The notes below the pieces were generated by a model. That model had not been told where the DNA came from and did no database searches. It saw only the letters and a program-made list of their open reading frames with translations. Both the position numbers and the translations under genes were made by a program. From Achatina immaculata (lineage: Eukaryota > Mollusca > Gastropoda > Stylommatophora > Achatinidae), in assembly GCA_009760885.1 (NCBI GenBank), contig CM019701.1, forward strand, positions 12,235,963 to 12,299,962: 64,000 nt of DNA, written 5' to 3'. Positions 40,201 to 53,800 of the stretch are shown one piece after another. The stretch's first letter is position 1. Each line of letters begins with the position of its first letter.

Positions 40201-43200
40201 CATCATATATTCTGGTTGTGTTTAGTTGGTTGTGGGCATCATGTAGTCTGGTTGTGTGTAGTTGGTTGTGGATATCATGTAGTCTTGTTATGTATGGTTG
40301 GTTGTGGGCATCATGTAGTCTGGTTGTGAGTAGTTGGTTGTGGGCATCATGTAGTCTGGTTGTGTTTAGTTGGTTGTGGGCATCATGTAGTCTGGTTGTG
40401 TTTAGTTGGTTGTGGGCATCATGTAGTCTGGTTGTGTGTAGTTGGTTGTGGACATCATGTAGTCTTGTTGTGTGTGGTTGGTTGTGGGCATCATGTAGTC
40501 TGGTTGTGTTTAGTTGGTTGTGGGCATCATGTAGTCTGGTTGTGTGTAGTTGGTTGTGGGCATCATGTAGTCTGGTTGTGTGTAGTTGGTTGTGGGCATC
40601 ATGTAGTCTTGTTGTGTGTGGTTGGTTGTGAGTATCATGTAGTCTGGTTGGTAAAAATGTCTTGTTGGTATTGTCAGTAGGTCTGCTAGTTTGGTAAGTA
40701 TGTGGAATTGCCATGTGGCAGGGGAACTTGCCGGCGTTTCATCGTTCTTTGGGAACCATTTCTTTCCATTTCATCCACTCCACTTGTTAAATGTCTTATT
40801 GAACGTTCACCCAGCTCTTGCCTGGTTGTTGCAGAGCTCTGGTTGTGTCTGAGAGCAGAAGACAGTGTTTAACTACTTCAGGTTAAATTTCAGACGGAGA
40901 ATTGGAGGATGTTCAAGAAAAGTTTATCAAATTGGTGATCAGTTTGCTGTAGTTAATAGCAAGACAGATACCATTTGAGTTGGTGTTTACAGAGTGAAGT
41001 TACTATTATCTCTCTCTCTTTCTATCCTCTTTCTCTCTCCTCTCTCTCTCCTCTCTCTCTCTCTTTCTCTCTGAACAGGAATACCAGAATGAAGGAGAGC
41101 AAATATTGCTGACATCCAGGATCATTCCTGCACATTTTCATGCATGGGGGGCTGTGGTGGGGAGAGCGCCATCAGTGGCGGAGTGGTCAGAGCACTATCT
41201 ATCACGGTGAGTGTCGGGGGTTCGAATCCGACTGGAGGCTTCTCAGTCAGCTGTAGAAATGGGTACAAGACTTATTCTGGAGTTGGAGAAGGACAAGTGT
41301 CCAGGTGAGAAGCTGACCAAATCACTTCCTAATGTGACCCAGAAGTCAAGAAAGACGACACTTTCTTCTCCACGTGTCTCCATGACGTAGTAGGGACCAG
41401 CACATACCTTTTTCTGAACTGGCCTGCTAGATTTCCAGGCGTCAAGTACCTGGGCTTTTCTTTGGAGCTCATCGTCAGAGTCGAGTTGGTTGATGAGTTC
41501 ATCGTCAGAGTCGAGTTGGTTGATGAGCTCATCGTCAGAGTCGAGTTGGTTGATGAACTCATCGTCAGAGTCGAGTTGGTTGATCAACTCATCGTCAGAG
41601 TCGAGTTGGTTGATCAACTCATCGTCAGAGTCGAGTTGGTTGATGAACTCATCGTCAGAGTCGAGTTGGTTGATGAACTTATCGTCAGAGTCGAGTTGGT
41701 ACACCATGGATGGACAAGCGCACGTTCTCCTCAACTGTTGCCCAGATTAGCCAGAAAGGGAAACGTCTGCGCGGAAATCATGCAGGACGACGCATGTGAA
41801 GGCAGTTTCTCATGGCACTGGATTTTAATCTACAGATAGTTTCAGGCCCTTGTTTTGGCTATTTGCACAGTTTCCATTGCGCCAGGTTTCTGCTTACAGA
41901 TTTTTTTGCACACACACACACACAGGAGCGATTGACTCGTGGCTGGCTCTAGCTTTCATTGTTTAATATGTGCCCACAAAGCTGCCATCATCGTTCTCTT
42001 ATTTCTGTGACAAGTTTCCTTTGTTTCTTAGCTCTTACTTTGTTCTTTCGGCTGTCTATTCTGTTTTCATCTTCGTCCTCAAAAGTCACATCTCTGTCGA
42101 CTCTGACAGTCTGTCTACGTTTTTGTGTATGGTCCATGATTCGCTGACATAGTATGAGATTGCATTGACACAGCTTTGTAAAAATTGCTTTCTGATGTAC
42201 ACGGACAGATGTCCGGCGGACTAGCCAGTCAGTTTTATTTATCAAAATAGCCATATTTTTTCCTTCTTCTCTTTTTACCTGTTGTAGATCATACATGTAA
42301 GTTAAGCTTTTCTTTCCTCTTATTCGCCATTTATATTATTGTAAAAATAAAACAAAAAGTCCGAACTGTGATGTTCTGTTAATGAACACAGATGTTGCCA
42401 CCTTGTATAACAGCCTAGAAAGGTACAGGTTCTTCTTATATAATGTGTAAATGATGCAGTCAAGTCTAATGTTGTAGGTAGCGGTCAAAAACAACAACAA
42501 AAAAAATAAGCACAAAACGACAGTGCTCAGTGCAGGTCACAATAAAAGTGCACTTGTCTGAGTGCGGACAGACTAACAGAAAGATGTTTCGACTTTAAAA
42601 TATTTTCCCTGATAGGTGTCTCTGAACTGGACTCTATTTTAACGTTTCTTTGTAAACCCTGGGAGGGGGGTCTTTTAAGAGGAAAAAGGAGAGAGAGGGA
42701 GAGAGAGAGAGGGGGGGGGGAGTAAGAGATAGAGAATGAGAGAGATAAACTGCATTTCAAGACAACACAAATCACAGATTGTCTAGCTATGATCTCTACC
42801 CGTGCCCATCTCATGTTGTGTAAGTTTTGTGTAACTGTGATGTAAATCTCGATGTAATATGCGTAGAGATGCAAACTGTGTTTGATGTTAAGTTCTGTGG
42901 AAGTGTTAAGTGTTGTGGTGATGCATGTATTCGATTTGTAACTGACTGATTATTGAATACGCTATGTTTTAATCTTTATCATCATTCACACTTTTTTTAT
43001 TATTACAAGTATGATTTTATATGTTCATTGAAATAAACATTGATTGCCATGATTTTCATTCATACTGATTATCGCATGTTTCATGAATAATGATATTTAT
43101 ATGTATGTTTTTGGTATGCCATTTATTCACATTGATTATACGCCTTGCTGTCACACTGATTATTATGTGTGTATGCCAAGTGCAGCTGTTGAGTTCGAGA

Positions 43201-46200
43201 TTTTCACGTCTCATTGTTGTGAAGTATCAACAATTTGTGAGTACTAGAAGACTGAGTGCTAATTGCACATTTTGTTCCTCTTGTCGGGGTCTGTGTTAAG
43301 GACACAGTGAGTTGAGTTCACGGCTGAGATATCGCAGGCCGGTTACATGTTCATTATTGCATATTATCGTCAGGAGGCCTGTGTTATTTTAGCGCTGAAT
43401 CTTCATCCACATTGATTCGTTTATCGTTGCTCTCTCATATCACTGATGAATGTTTCTTGTCGTATGCTGGTTGTCGTTACCAATTGTGGCTTATGTTGTG
43501 GTTTTGTTATGATTGATGTCTAGTCTGGTGATTAAACTTATGCATTACTTGATTATAGACTTATTGATTTATATTGCACATGTTATATTTGTTGAGTATG
43601 TTGAGTGTCTGATGCTACAGTAGTATTCATTACATTAAGGGAAGGGGAATCTGATGCTACAGAAGTATTCACTACATTAAGGGAAGGGGAATCTGATGCT
43701 ACAGTAGTATTCATTACATTAAGGGAAGGGGAATCTGATGCTACAAAAGTATTCATTACATTAAGGGAAGGGGAATCTGATGCTACAAAAGTATTCACTA
43801 CATTAAGGGAAGGGGAATCTGATGCTACAGAAGTATTCACTACATTAAGGGAAGGGGAATCTGGGTAACGTAGTGAGAGTGACAGAATTACTCCTCTAAC
43901 TACAGCTGTACATAGTAAAGGGGACTGTTTTGGTCTGTTATTCATTTTCCCACATTTACTTTGGTCACACTTGATATCTTGTAACTTGCAAGCAATCAAG
44001 CTTTCCATACCTCAGTGATACAAGAGAATAGCCAAGAAAGAAACAAGAGAAGCGGGTAAAGATGAAGAGAGAAAGAAAAAACCATCTACAGCGACACAAG
44101 ATGATGATGAAAACGGACAACATATCTTACCACAACCACGTTCGTCGCTTCCGTCGGGACAGTCCCTGAAGTGATCGCACCAGAAACCTTCCTGCAGGCA
44201 CTGACCTGACCGGCACTTCCTGGTGCCAGCTGGGCAGTCAAACTCATCTACGTGATGTAAACCAGACTCCAGACAAATTTTGAAGATTAAAAATCGATGA
44301 AAAGCGATAATGAGGATAATGTGATTGGTATGATGATGCTTACGTTGGAGGTAACGACACTGATTACGGAGATAACGTCGAAAATGAGGAAGATGTTGAT
44401 ACTAATTCTTACATCTTACACTCTTCCCGTGCTGTCAGACGTCACACAGGGCTCTCACTGTGTCTCACCATGAGTCTCTATTCTTGGCGAGCTTCTCAAT
44501 CTTATCAAGGGATTTGATGCCAATCATTTCTGCTTCTCTTGTCAGTGTTCTCTTTAGGCTCTCTCGAAGTCGCCCTCTTTTTTCTTTTTCCAGATGTTTC
44601 CCATTTGATGGCTTGCTTTGTGATTCTCTGATTGGTACTTCTCATCATGTGACCTTCATATTCCCTCTTTTCTTGATCACTGCTGAGAATTTTTGTAGCA
44701 TGCTCAATTTTCTTATCTTTGCTTTAGTCTTAAATTCATTCCGTTGTATACAGATTATTTTTCTTAAACATTTTTTTCCAATGCATCCAATTTACTCTGC
44801 ATTTCTTAGGTAGTTTTTCAGCTTTGGTATGCATACATAAGGATGAATATTACATTTGAGTTGATTACTCTAAGCTTTACTCTTGTGTTTAGGAGTTTTG
44901 ATTTTCATATTTTCTTTCAATTCGTAAAGGCCAATGTTGCCTTTTTTATTTCTAACTTCTTTTTTCATGTTCTCTTCCTGGTCTGTGTTACTTCTGAGAT
45001 AAATAAAATGGTTTACTTCTTCTATTGCTGTTCCTCCAAGATAAACTGATACTTTCTTTCTGTCTTGCCTGGCCAGATTCTTTATTATTTTTGTCTCTTC
45101 ATTGTTGATCTTAACTCCTGCTATGCCAGTCGTTGAATGCCGGGTATCTGTTTTTGTTTTCCTGGCATCGTTCCGTGGAAATGCGGAAATGACACTAATT
45201 ACGACTATGATAATTATGGTGGAATGATAGTTGGATGCTGATACTGATGGTGTATGCTGATAATGATAGTGGATGCTGATAATGATAGTTGGATGCTGAT
45301 AATGATAGTGGATGCTGATAATGATAGTTGGATGCTGATAATGATAGTGCATGCTGATAATGATAGTGGATGCTGATAATGATAGTGTATGCTGATAATG
45401 ATAGTTGGATGCTGATAATGATAGTGTATGCTGATAATGATAGTTGGATGCTGATAATGATAGTTGGATGCTGATAATGATAGTGGATGCTGATAATGAT
45501 AGTTGGATGCTGATAATGATAGTGGATGCTGATAATGATAGTTGGATGCTGATAATGATAGTGCATGCTGATAATGATAGTGGATGCTGATAATGATAGT
45601 GTATGCTGATAATGATAGTTGGATGCTGATACTGATGGTTCATGCTGATAATGATAGTGGATGCTGATAATGATAGTGGATGCTGATAATGATAGTGGAT
45701 GCTGATAACGATGAAGATGACAAGATAGCGCATGCGCTTCTTGGGCCCGATGAAAGCCATTTTACTATTAACTCTTTCATACCAAAACAACATTATCAGA
45801 GTTGGTGATCTTGATTTACGTGAAAGTAAAAGTAAAGGTCTGAGTCTGAATAAAAAGAAGACTGAAGTGATGGTCATCTCAAAGAAAAGAATAACACCAA
45901 AATGTAGCATTACCATCTATGGCACAGAACTGAAACAAGTTGATAGATGTAAGTACTTAGGAACGATTATAACAGCTGGTGGGAAATGTCACAACGAAAT
46001 AAAAAGCAGACGTACCCAGGCCAAGTCAGCATTCAACAAACATCTTGTGCAACAGATCCATATTAATGGAAACAAGATTCTGAGTACTTAAATGTTACAT
46101 CGAGCCAATTTTGTTTTATGGATGTGAAGCACTGTCTATGAATAAGAGAGTACAGCAAGAAATTTAGGCCATGGAAATGTGGTTCATAAGAAGGATGTTG

Positions 46201-47842
46201 AAGGTACCATGGACAGCCAAGAAAACCAACGAAGAAGTCTTAAGAGAGGCTGGAGTTAAAAGGCAAATTACAGCAAAGATCAGAGACAGACAAGCGAGAT
46301 TTGTAGAACATTTTCTGAGAAGAGGAAAATTGGAACACACTGTGGCGAGTAGAAAAATTGAGGGAAGAAGAGACAGAGGAAGACAGAGAGAGAAAAGTTA
46401 CTGGATGGGCTGTCAGTGTGGCTAGGAAGAAAGTCACCGGCGGATCTCATAATCAAGTCTAAAGACAGGGAGTTGTGGAGAGAAGTGATCGCCTACGTCA
46501 CGCGGCACGGCACTTGATTGGTTGATATCTTGCAAACCTGCTAAGGCTAAGTGCCCTAAGTAAATATTTAGGCAAAGTAATACAATTACAAGCAGCACAT
46601 TTCTTACATAGCCTACATTTTCGAATTATAGAGTAACTTCTTTCTTGTTTCTTTCTACCAAAATTTTTCATCAAAATTTATTCTGACAGAGCAGGGAAAT
46701 TAATGAGGACTAAAAACTTTAAACAACTTGGGGAGGGTTAAAGATGGCGGCGATGATAAATCAGCGATGAAAATGATGTGGAGGATGAATCTCAAAATAC
46801 TATACAAATATAAAAGAAATAAAAAAAGACAAAATCCCTGTTTTCAAGCCATGAAGGGATATTGGGGATATAAAGTTAGGCACCTACTTCCAAGACCATC
46901 GGCACCTGAAAGTGTGATATAGCCAGTACCAAGCATGGCGCAGTTACCTTCCCAGATTTCTCTGGTACCCATTTTCAGAGGTTGGGTTGATCACGGGGCT
47001 TTTCTTGGTGAGATGGTCACTCAGTCAGTCATTTGCATGTCCGTTGTGGAACTTTGCCTCCCTAAAAGCTCTCCTGTAGGCCTCTTGGTTGTAAGCAAGA
47101 TGCCCTGCTGCTGATGCCTCCATTTGCAGATCATCAACGATGTCTTGCAGCCATGTTGGCCTTGGTCTTCCACTCTTTCTTTTTCCTACTATCATTCCAA
47201 AACGGTATTCTCTAAATTTTCATAACGTTTAAAATATCCAAAATATTTAAGTTTTCTCTCTTTAATCTTCTTCACCAGCCAACCTTATTTAATATTATGT
47301 TTTTGTTGTATGGATATATTTCTTCTTTTTTGTGTCCATGATATTTGAAGAAGTCTTTTGTAGCATTTACATTCAAAGGCATTTATGTGTTTCTCAGCTG
47401 TTTTGTTAAGTGTCCAGGTCTCACTGGCATATGTTGCGATGGGAAAGATGCATGCCCTTAAAAAATTTTATTTTTGTACTATTTTGGTGAGATGGTACCA
47501 GGAAAAAAAATGCCGACTGATGGGACTTGAACCCAAGACACCGGAGTAGTAGACTGAACGATGAAGGAAATACCGCATTAGCTACTGGCCAGAAATTATC
47601 TACGAGTTAGTTAAAAGAATTAGTGCATAATAAAAGTAACTACACATTACCACAGTCCATCTCATCCGACCAGTCGTTACAGTCGTGAGCGATGTTACAC
47701 CTGCCAGCCGCAGGGACGCACTGGCTGTTGTTACAGGTAAACTGGCCATCAGAGCAGGGTGGGAAATCTGTTCACATTGAAGGGATGGGGTTGAGGTGGT
47801 GTTAGAGGGGTGGCTTTATTTGTCCAGTTTTCATTTCCTCTT

Positions 47843-47880
<38 letters not shown>

Positions 47881-50800
47881 ACAACAACATTGTAGAAACA
47901 TATCTGCCTTTAATAACAAATTTTAAGTCATATACAGTTGAAATCGTTACACATTTTCAACACTACAATTACCATCAGTACACATGTTCAACAATACAAT
48001 TACCATCAGTACACATTTTCAACACCAGAATTACCGTCATTACACATTTTTACACACTGCAATTACCATCATTGCACATTTTCAACACCATAATTACCAT
48101 CATTCTAAATGTTCAACATTACAATCAACATTATTACCACACCCGTTACTACAGTTACCAGCTCCATCAGTTAAAATGACCACAATGGCGATCATCACTG
48201 CACGTACCACAACTGCCAGCACAATTTATTACATTCAATGTTATCATCATCACCAGTGCATCCTGCGCACACAATACACGCAAAGACAGTGTAACTACAT
48301 ATAATAATCATCATCATCATGTGGTCATTTCACCAAGTAAGGTTGGTCGTTCTCTTCTACTTCATCTTCAGTCTCCCTGGAAATGTTAGCCGACATTCTT
48401 TGCAGCCGATGCAGTGGAGATGTTGAGGGCTAGCATGGTGTCGGTTTGGGAGCGGATCATGGCGGTTTTTTTTTCAGTCCCTACGCGCAGATGAAAAGCA
48501 GGAGTTGTGCAATACTTCTTTAGCAGACTCCGCCATGTCGTGGAGTACGGCGATCCCTGCTCTGTTAGAAAGACTGGGCCTGTTACTGGGAGTACCAACA
48601 AAGAGGTGGGACAGGGTCTTAGCCAGCTGAGGGTCACTAACCACGAGGCTGGGATGGCAGCTGTGGGTCTTTGATTGGCAAATTTGGACAACGCCTTCGT
48701 CCCAGTTGGCTGAAAATTCCTGTCTTGTTGGTCTTTCACGGCCCGTTTTCCCGTCTTTCATAGCCCGTATTCCAGTCTTTTATAGCCCGTCTTCCCGTCT
48801 TTCATAGCCCGTCTTGTTGGTCTTTCATAGCCCGTCTTGTTAGTCTTTCATAGCCCGTCTTGTTAGTCTTTCATAGCCCGTCTTGTTGGTCTTTCATAGC
48901 CCGTCTTGTTAGTCTTTCATAGCCCGTCTTGTTAGTCTTTCATAGCCCGTCTTGTTAGTCTTTCATAGCCCGTCTTGTTGGTCTTTCATAGCCCGTCTTG
49001 TTAGTCTTTCATAGCCCGTCTTGTTAGTCTTTCATAGCCCGTCTTGTTAGTCTTTCATAGCCCGTCTTGTTAGTCTTTCATAGCTCGTCTTCTAGTCTTT
49101 CATAGTCCTTCTTCCAGTCTTTCATAGTCCTTCTTCCAGTCTTTCATAGTCCTTCTTCCAGTCTTTCATAGCTCGTCTTGTTAGTCTTTCATAGCCCGTC
49201 TTGTTAGTCTTTCATAGCTCGTCTTGTTAGTCTTTCATAGCCCGTCTTCTAGTCTTTCATAGTCCTTCTTCCAGTCTTTCATAGCCCGTCTTCTAGTCTT
49301 TCATAGTCCTTCTTCCAGTCTTTCATAGCTCGTCTTCTAGTCTTTCATAGCTCGTCTTCTAGTCATTCATAGCTCGTCTTCTAGTCTTTCATAGCTCGTC
49401 TTCTAGTCATTCATAGCTCGTCTTCTAGTCTTTCATAGCTCGTCTTCTAGTCATTCATAGCTCGTCTTCTAGTCTTTCATAGTCCTTCTTCCAGTCTTTC
49501 ATAGCCCGTCTTGTTAGTCTTTCATAGCTCGTCTTCTAGTCTTTCATAGTCCTTCTTCCAGTCTTTCATAGCTCGTCTTCTAGTCTTTCATAGCTCGTCT
49601 TCTAGTCTTTCATAGCTCGTCTTCTAGTCTTTCATAGTCCTTCTTCCAGTCTTTCATAGCTCGTCTTCTAGTCTTTCATAGCTCGTCTTCTAGTCTTTCA
49701 TAGCTCGTCTTCTAGTCTTTCATAGCTCGTCTTCTAGTCTTTCATAGTCCTTCTTCCAGTCTTTCATAGCTCGTCTTCTAGTCTTTCATAGCTCGTCTTC
49801 TAGTCTTTCATAGCTCGTCTTCTAGTCTTTCATAGCTCGTCTTCTAGTCTTTCATAGTCCTTCTTCCAGTCTTTCATAGCTCGTCTTCTAGTCTTTCATA
49901 GCTCGTCTTCTAGTCATTCATAGCTCGTCTTCTAGTCTTTCATAGTCCTTCTTCCAGTCTTTCATAGCTCGTCTTCTAGTCTTTCATAGCTCGTCTTCTA
50001 GTCTTTCATAGCTCGTCTTCTAGTCTTTCATAGTCCTTCATTCCAGTCTTTCATAGCTCGTCTTCTAGTCTTTCATAGCTCGTCTTCTAGTCTTTCATAG
50101 CTCGTCTTCTAGTCTTTCATAGTCCTTCTTCCAGTCTTTCATAGCTCGTCTTCTAGTCTTTCATAGCTCGTCTTCTAGTCTTTCATAGCTCGTCTTCTAG
50201 TCTTTCATAGCTCGTCTTCCAGTCTTTCATAGCTCGTCTTCTAGTCTTTCATAGCTCGTCTTCTAGTCTTTCATAGCTCGTCTCCTAGTCTTTCATAGTC
50301 CTTCTTCCAGTCTTTCATAGCTCGTCTTCTAGTCTTTCATAGCTCGTCTTCTAGTCTTTCATAGCTCGTCTTCTAGTCTTTCATAGTCCTTCTTCCAGTC
50401 TTTCATAGCTCGTCTTCTAGTCTTTCATAGCTCGTCTTCCAGTCTTTCATAGCTCGTCTTCCAGTCTTTCATAGCTCGTCTTCTAGTCTTTCATAGCTCG
50501 TCTTCCAGTCTTTCATAGCTCGTCTTCTAGTCTTTCATAGCTCGTCTTCCAGTCTTTCATAGCTCGTCTTCCAGTCTTTCATAGCTCGTCTTCCCGCGCT
50601 GCTTCCTGCCGGTCTCGTAGTTTCGTTCTTTCATCCATATCAGTGGTTCTCAACCTTTCTTTGGCTGTGAAACCCCTTGCCCGATTCGAGAACAGCTGTA
50701 AATACCTATTCAAAAATAAACCAATAAACTGAACCAGACCATTTGTTGGTCAGTGGACCAGAAGTATCCTTCCCTGAGCCACTGGGAGTCCACCAACCCC

Positions 50801-53800
50801 AAAAATCATTCCCTGAACACCCTTGGACTCCATCGATCCCAAAAAGTCCTTCCGTTAGCCCCAAGTGAATCCACTGACCTCAGGTTAAGAAGCACAGATT
50901 TACATCGTTGTCGTCTCCTTTCTCGTCTTTTCCTACAGCGGAGTTTTCAGTCTATCCTTCACCACTGCTCCTTTCAGATGCCCATATACCACAAAACATA
51001 ATTATCACATATCACACACAGGGGATTCACATAACAACACAACATTACCACATTCTGCTTCGTCCTCCCCGTTCAGGCAGTCCGCGTAGTAGTCACACAA
51101 AAGACGGTCTGGAATACAGCGACCTTCCGGGCAGAAGAAAAACTTCTTCTTGCCACTGCCTTCTAATGCGCTGCAGTTTTTGTGTGTTGCTGTAGATGAC
51201 GGATACACGGATAAAAGAGACGACTGGTGGGATAAAACTGGTTTCAGTAATAAGGGCAGACGGAAGTGTATGGTTCTAGTAATAAAGGCTGACAGAGGTG
51301 CATAGTTCTAGAAATAAAGGCAGACAGAGGTGTATGGTTCTATTAATAAAGGCAGAAAGAGGTTTATGGTTTTAGCAATAAAGGCAAATAGATGTGGATG
51401 GTTCAGTTTTATACAAAGAAAGAAAGAGTGGGGAATGTGAGCAGAAACAAGAGTGATAGAAAATAAAATAAGAATGTATAAATGAAGAACATACAACAAT
51501 ACAATATTTCGGCAAAAGCCCTTTTCAAAGGTCACTTACAAAAACAACAAAACAGGTAAAAACACGAAAATGAAATGAAATCTTAAACTTAACAATATTT
51601 GTATATGCGCCTTGCAAGAAGACAGATACAAAATATCATATGTGGTACCAGGATATGACATGTTGAAAGAATATGTGGTAACAGGATATGACATGTTGGA
51701 AGAATATGTGGTAACAGGATATGACATGTTCAAAGAATATGTGGTAGCAGGATATGACATGTTCAAAGAATATGTGATAACAGTATGTGACGTGTTGAAA
51801 GAATATGTGATAACAGTATTTGACGTGTTGAAAGAACATATGATAACAGTATTTGACGTGTTGAAAGAACATGTGATAACAGTATCTGATGTGTTGAAAG
51901 AACATGTAATAACAGTATCTGATGTGTTGAAAGAACATGTGATAACAGTATCTGATGTGTTGAAAGAACATGTGATAACAGTATCTGATGTGTTGAAAGA
52001 ACATGTGATAACAGTATCTGATGTGTTGAAAGAACATGTGATAACAGTATTTGACGTGTTGAAAGAACATGTGATAACAGTATCTGATGTGTTGAAAGAA
52101 CATGTGATAACAGTATCTGATGTGTTGAAAGAACATGTGATAACAGTATCTGATGTGTTGAAAGAACATGTGATAATAGTATTTGACGTGTTGAAAGAAC
52201 ATGTGATAACAGTATTTGACGTGCTGAGACAATGTACGCTAGAGCAAGGTGATAGAGAATATAACAAAAGACTGTGACATTAATTGAAAATGTGTAAAAT
52301 TAGAATGTGACATTTAGAGAGATTACACTGTCATAGACTATTACATTGTCAGAAGGGAGATTAGTCCATTTTTTTGTGTAATCTAGTCCATTTGTTTGTG
52401 TAATGGGAGAAAGAAGATTTGCTCCTTGTGGACTGACAGAATCACAGAGAGAGGACTTTTTCTTTGCCAAAGGCTGACAGATTAACATAGACAAGATTTT
52501 CTCTTTGTCAAAGGCTGACAATTCACAATCTTGGTCAGGAAAAACTTTCTGAGATGCTGCTAGACTCCGTTCTATTCAGATTCCATCCGATTCGGAACAT
52601 AGGCTCGGGACAGTGCAAAGTGAAGTAATAGAAGGCTCAGAAGTCACTTGGTAAAGAAACTATTAATTCCTCGCAATGGGCACTTTGCTCGAGTTACAAA
52701 CAGAAAAATAATCTGTAATCAGAGACTGGCATCCACACATTTCGGGCATTCCCATACTTGCTCCGCCTTCCGTTCCAACACCCAGTGAAGCGTGCGCCTG
52801 CTGATAGAGCCAGTTGTGTGAACATCAAACAGCAACAAAATATTTACACAGATCTCGACAAAACATTTACACAGAAGAGCAAAATATGGTCAAATAGAAT
52901 GAATAATTAGGAACATCATCGGGATTGCAGACAAATGATTGAAGAGTATTCGAACGACAGAGACCATAAATTACTCGAAATTAACGATACGCAAAAACTG
53001 AATTATAATTCGATACCATCCAGTAGATTATTTAACTTACTGCAGGAGAATTCGTCCAGACTGTTGGGTGAATCCTTACAGTCATTGTTCATATCGCATA
53101 CTCGATCCTTGCTTATACATCGAGCAGCGTGGTTCTTGGTACGACACAGGAATTTCTCTTCCGCGATACAACCTTGTGTGACTGAAATAATGTGCAGATA
53201 AGAATATAATAGCAGGAGGTAAAAATGGCAGCTTACAAATACGTAGCACTCGGTCGAACTCGCCAGGGACAAGCTTAAAATAAACTGCGCCAAAACTAAT
53301 ATCTGACCTTGATATTTGGATAGTGATGAGAACGTGAAAGACTGGCGAAGTACTAAGTGAGATGGAGAGAAAGTCTACGCAAAGAATTTATATCATTCGA
53401 AAATGAAATGAAATGAAGATCAAATGTGAATACAACAGATGAAACAGATATAAATAGAACTGTGCAGAGTGGGAGACTGGGGCGCCAAATCGTGGGGTGG
53501 ATGGCGCATATTTTTGTGGCTAAAAGTAAAAGATTCCACTTTTAACATCTGTAAAGTGGAATGTGGAATCTTTTCAAGCGTGACAATGTTTCTTCTTATT
53601 CTTCTTCGTTCGCTTCCACCACCAAGACCGCCCCATGATCCTCCTGAATTTACTCTGGTGGTCCTTGATAGGTCCCGTGGTTCCCCTGTGGTCCCCGAAA
53701 GGATCACACGAGATCCCCGAGAGGACCACAAGAGGTTCAGAGTATCGCAGGGCTTGAGTCTGTATTCTTGGTGGTCTCAGAAGCGGGATTGCGTGACACT

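Noticed and set aside
39525..40714. 368-codon and 241-codon ORFs
   Set aside because: 36-bp minisatellite open on both strands; no unique protein sequence.
41460..41705. Possible CRISPR array (30-bp direct repeats)
   Set aside because: Repeats are head to tail without unique spacers, in an intron of a eukaryotic gene. The same holds for the other arrays.
48386..48739. 117-codon minus ORF as a gene
   Set aside because: No recognisable domain and a parallel open frame; it adjoins and partly enters the 22-bp array.
51536..52277. [11 protein letters not shown] repeat protein and its antisense ORFs
   Set aside because: 33-bp minisatellite; three frames are open in parallel.
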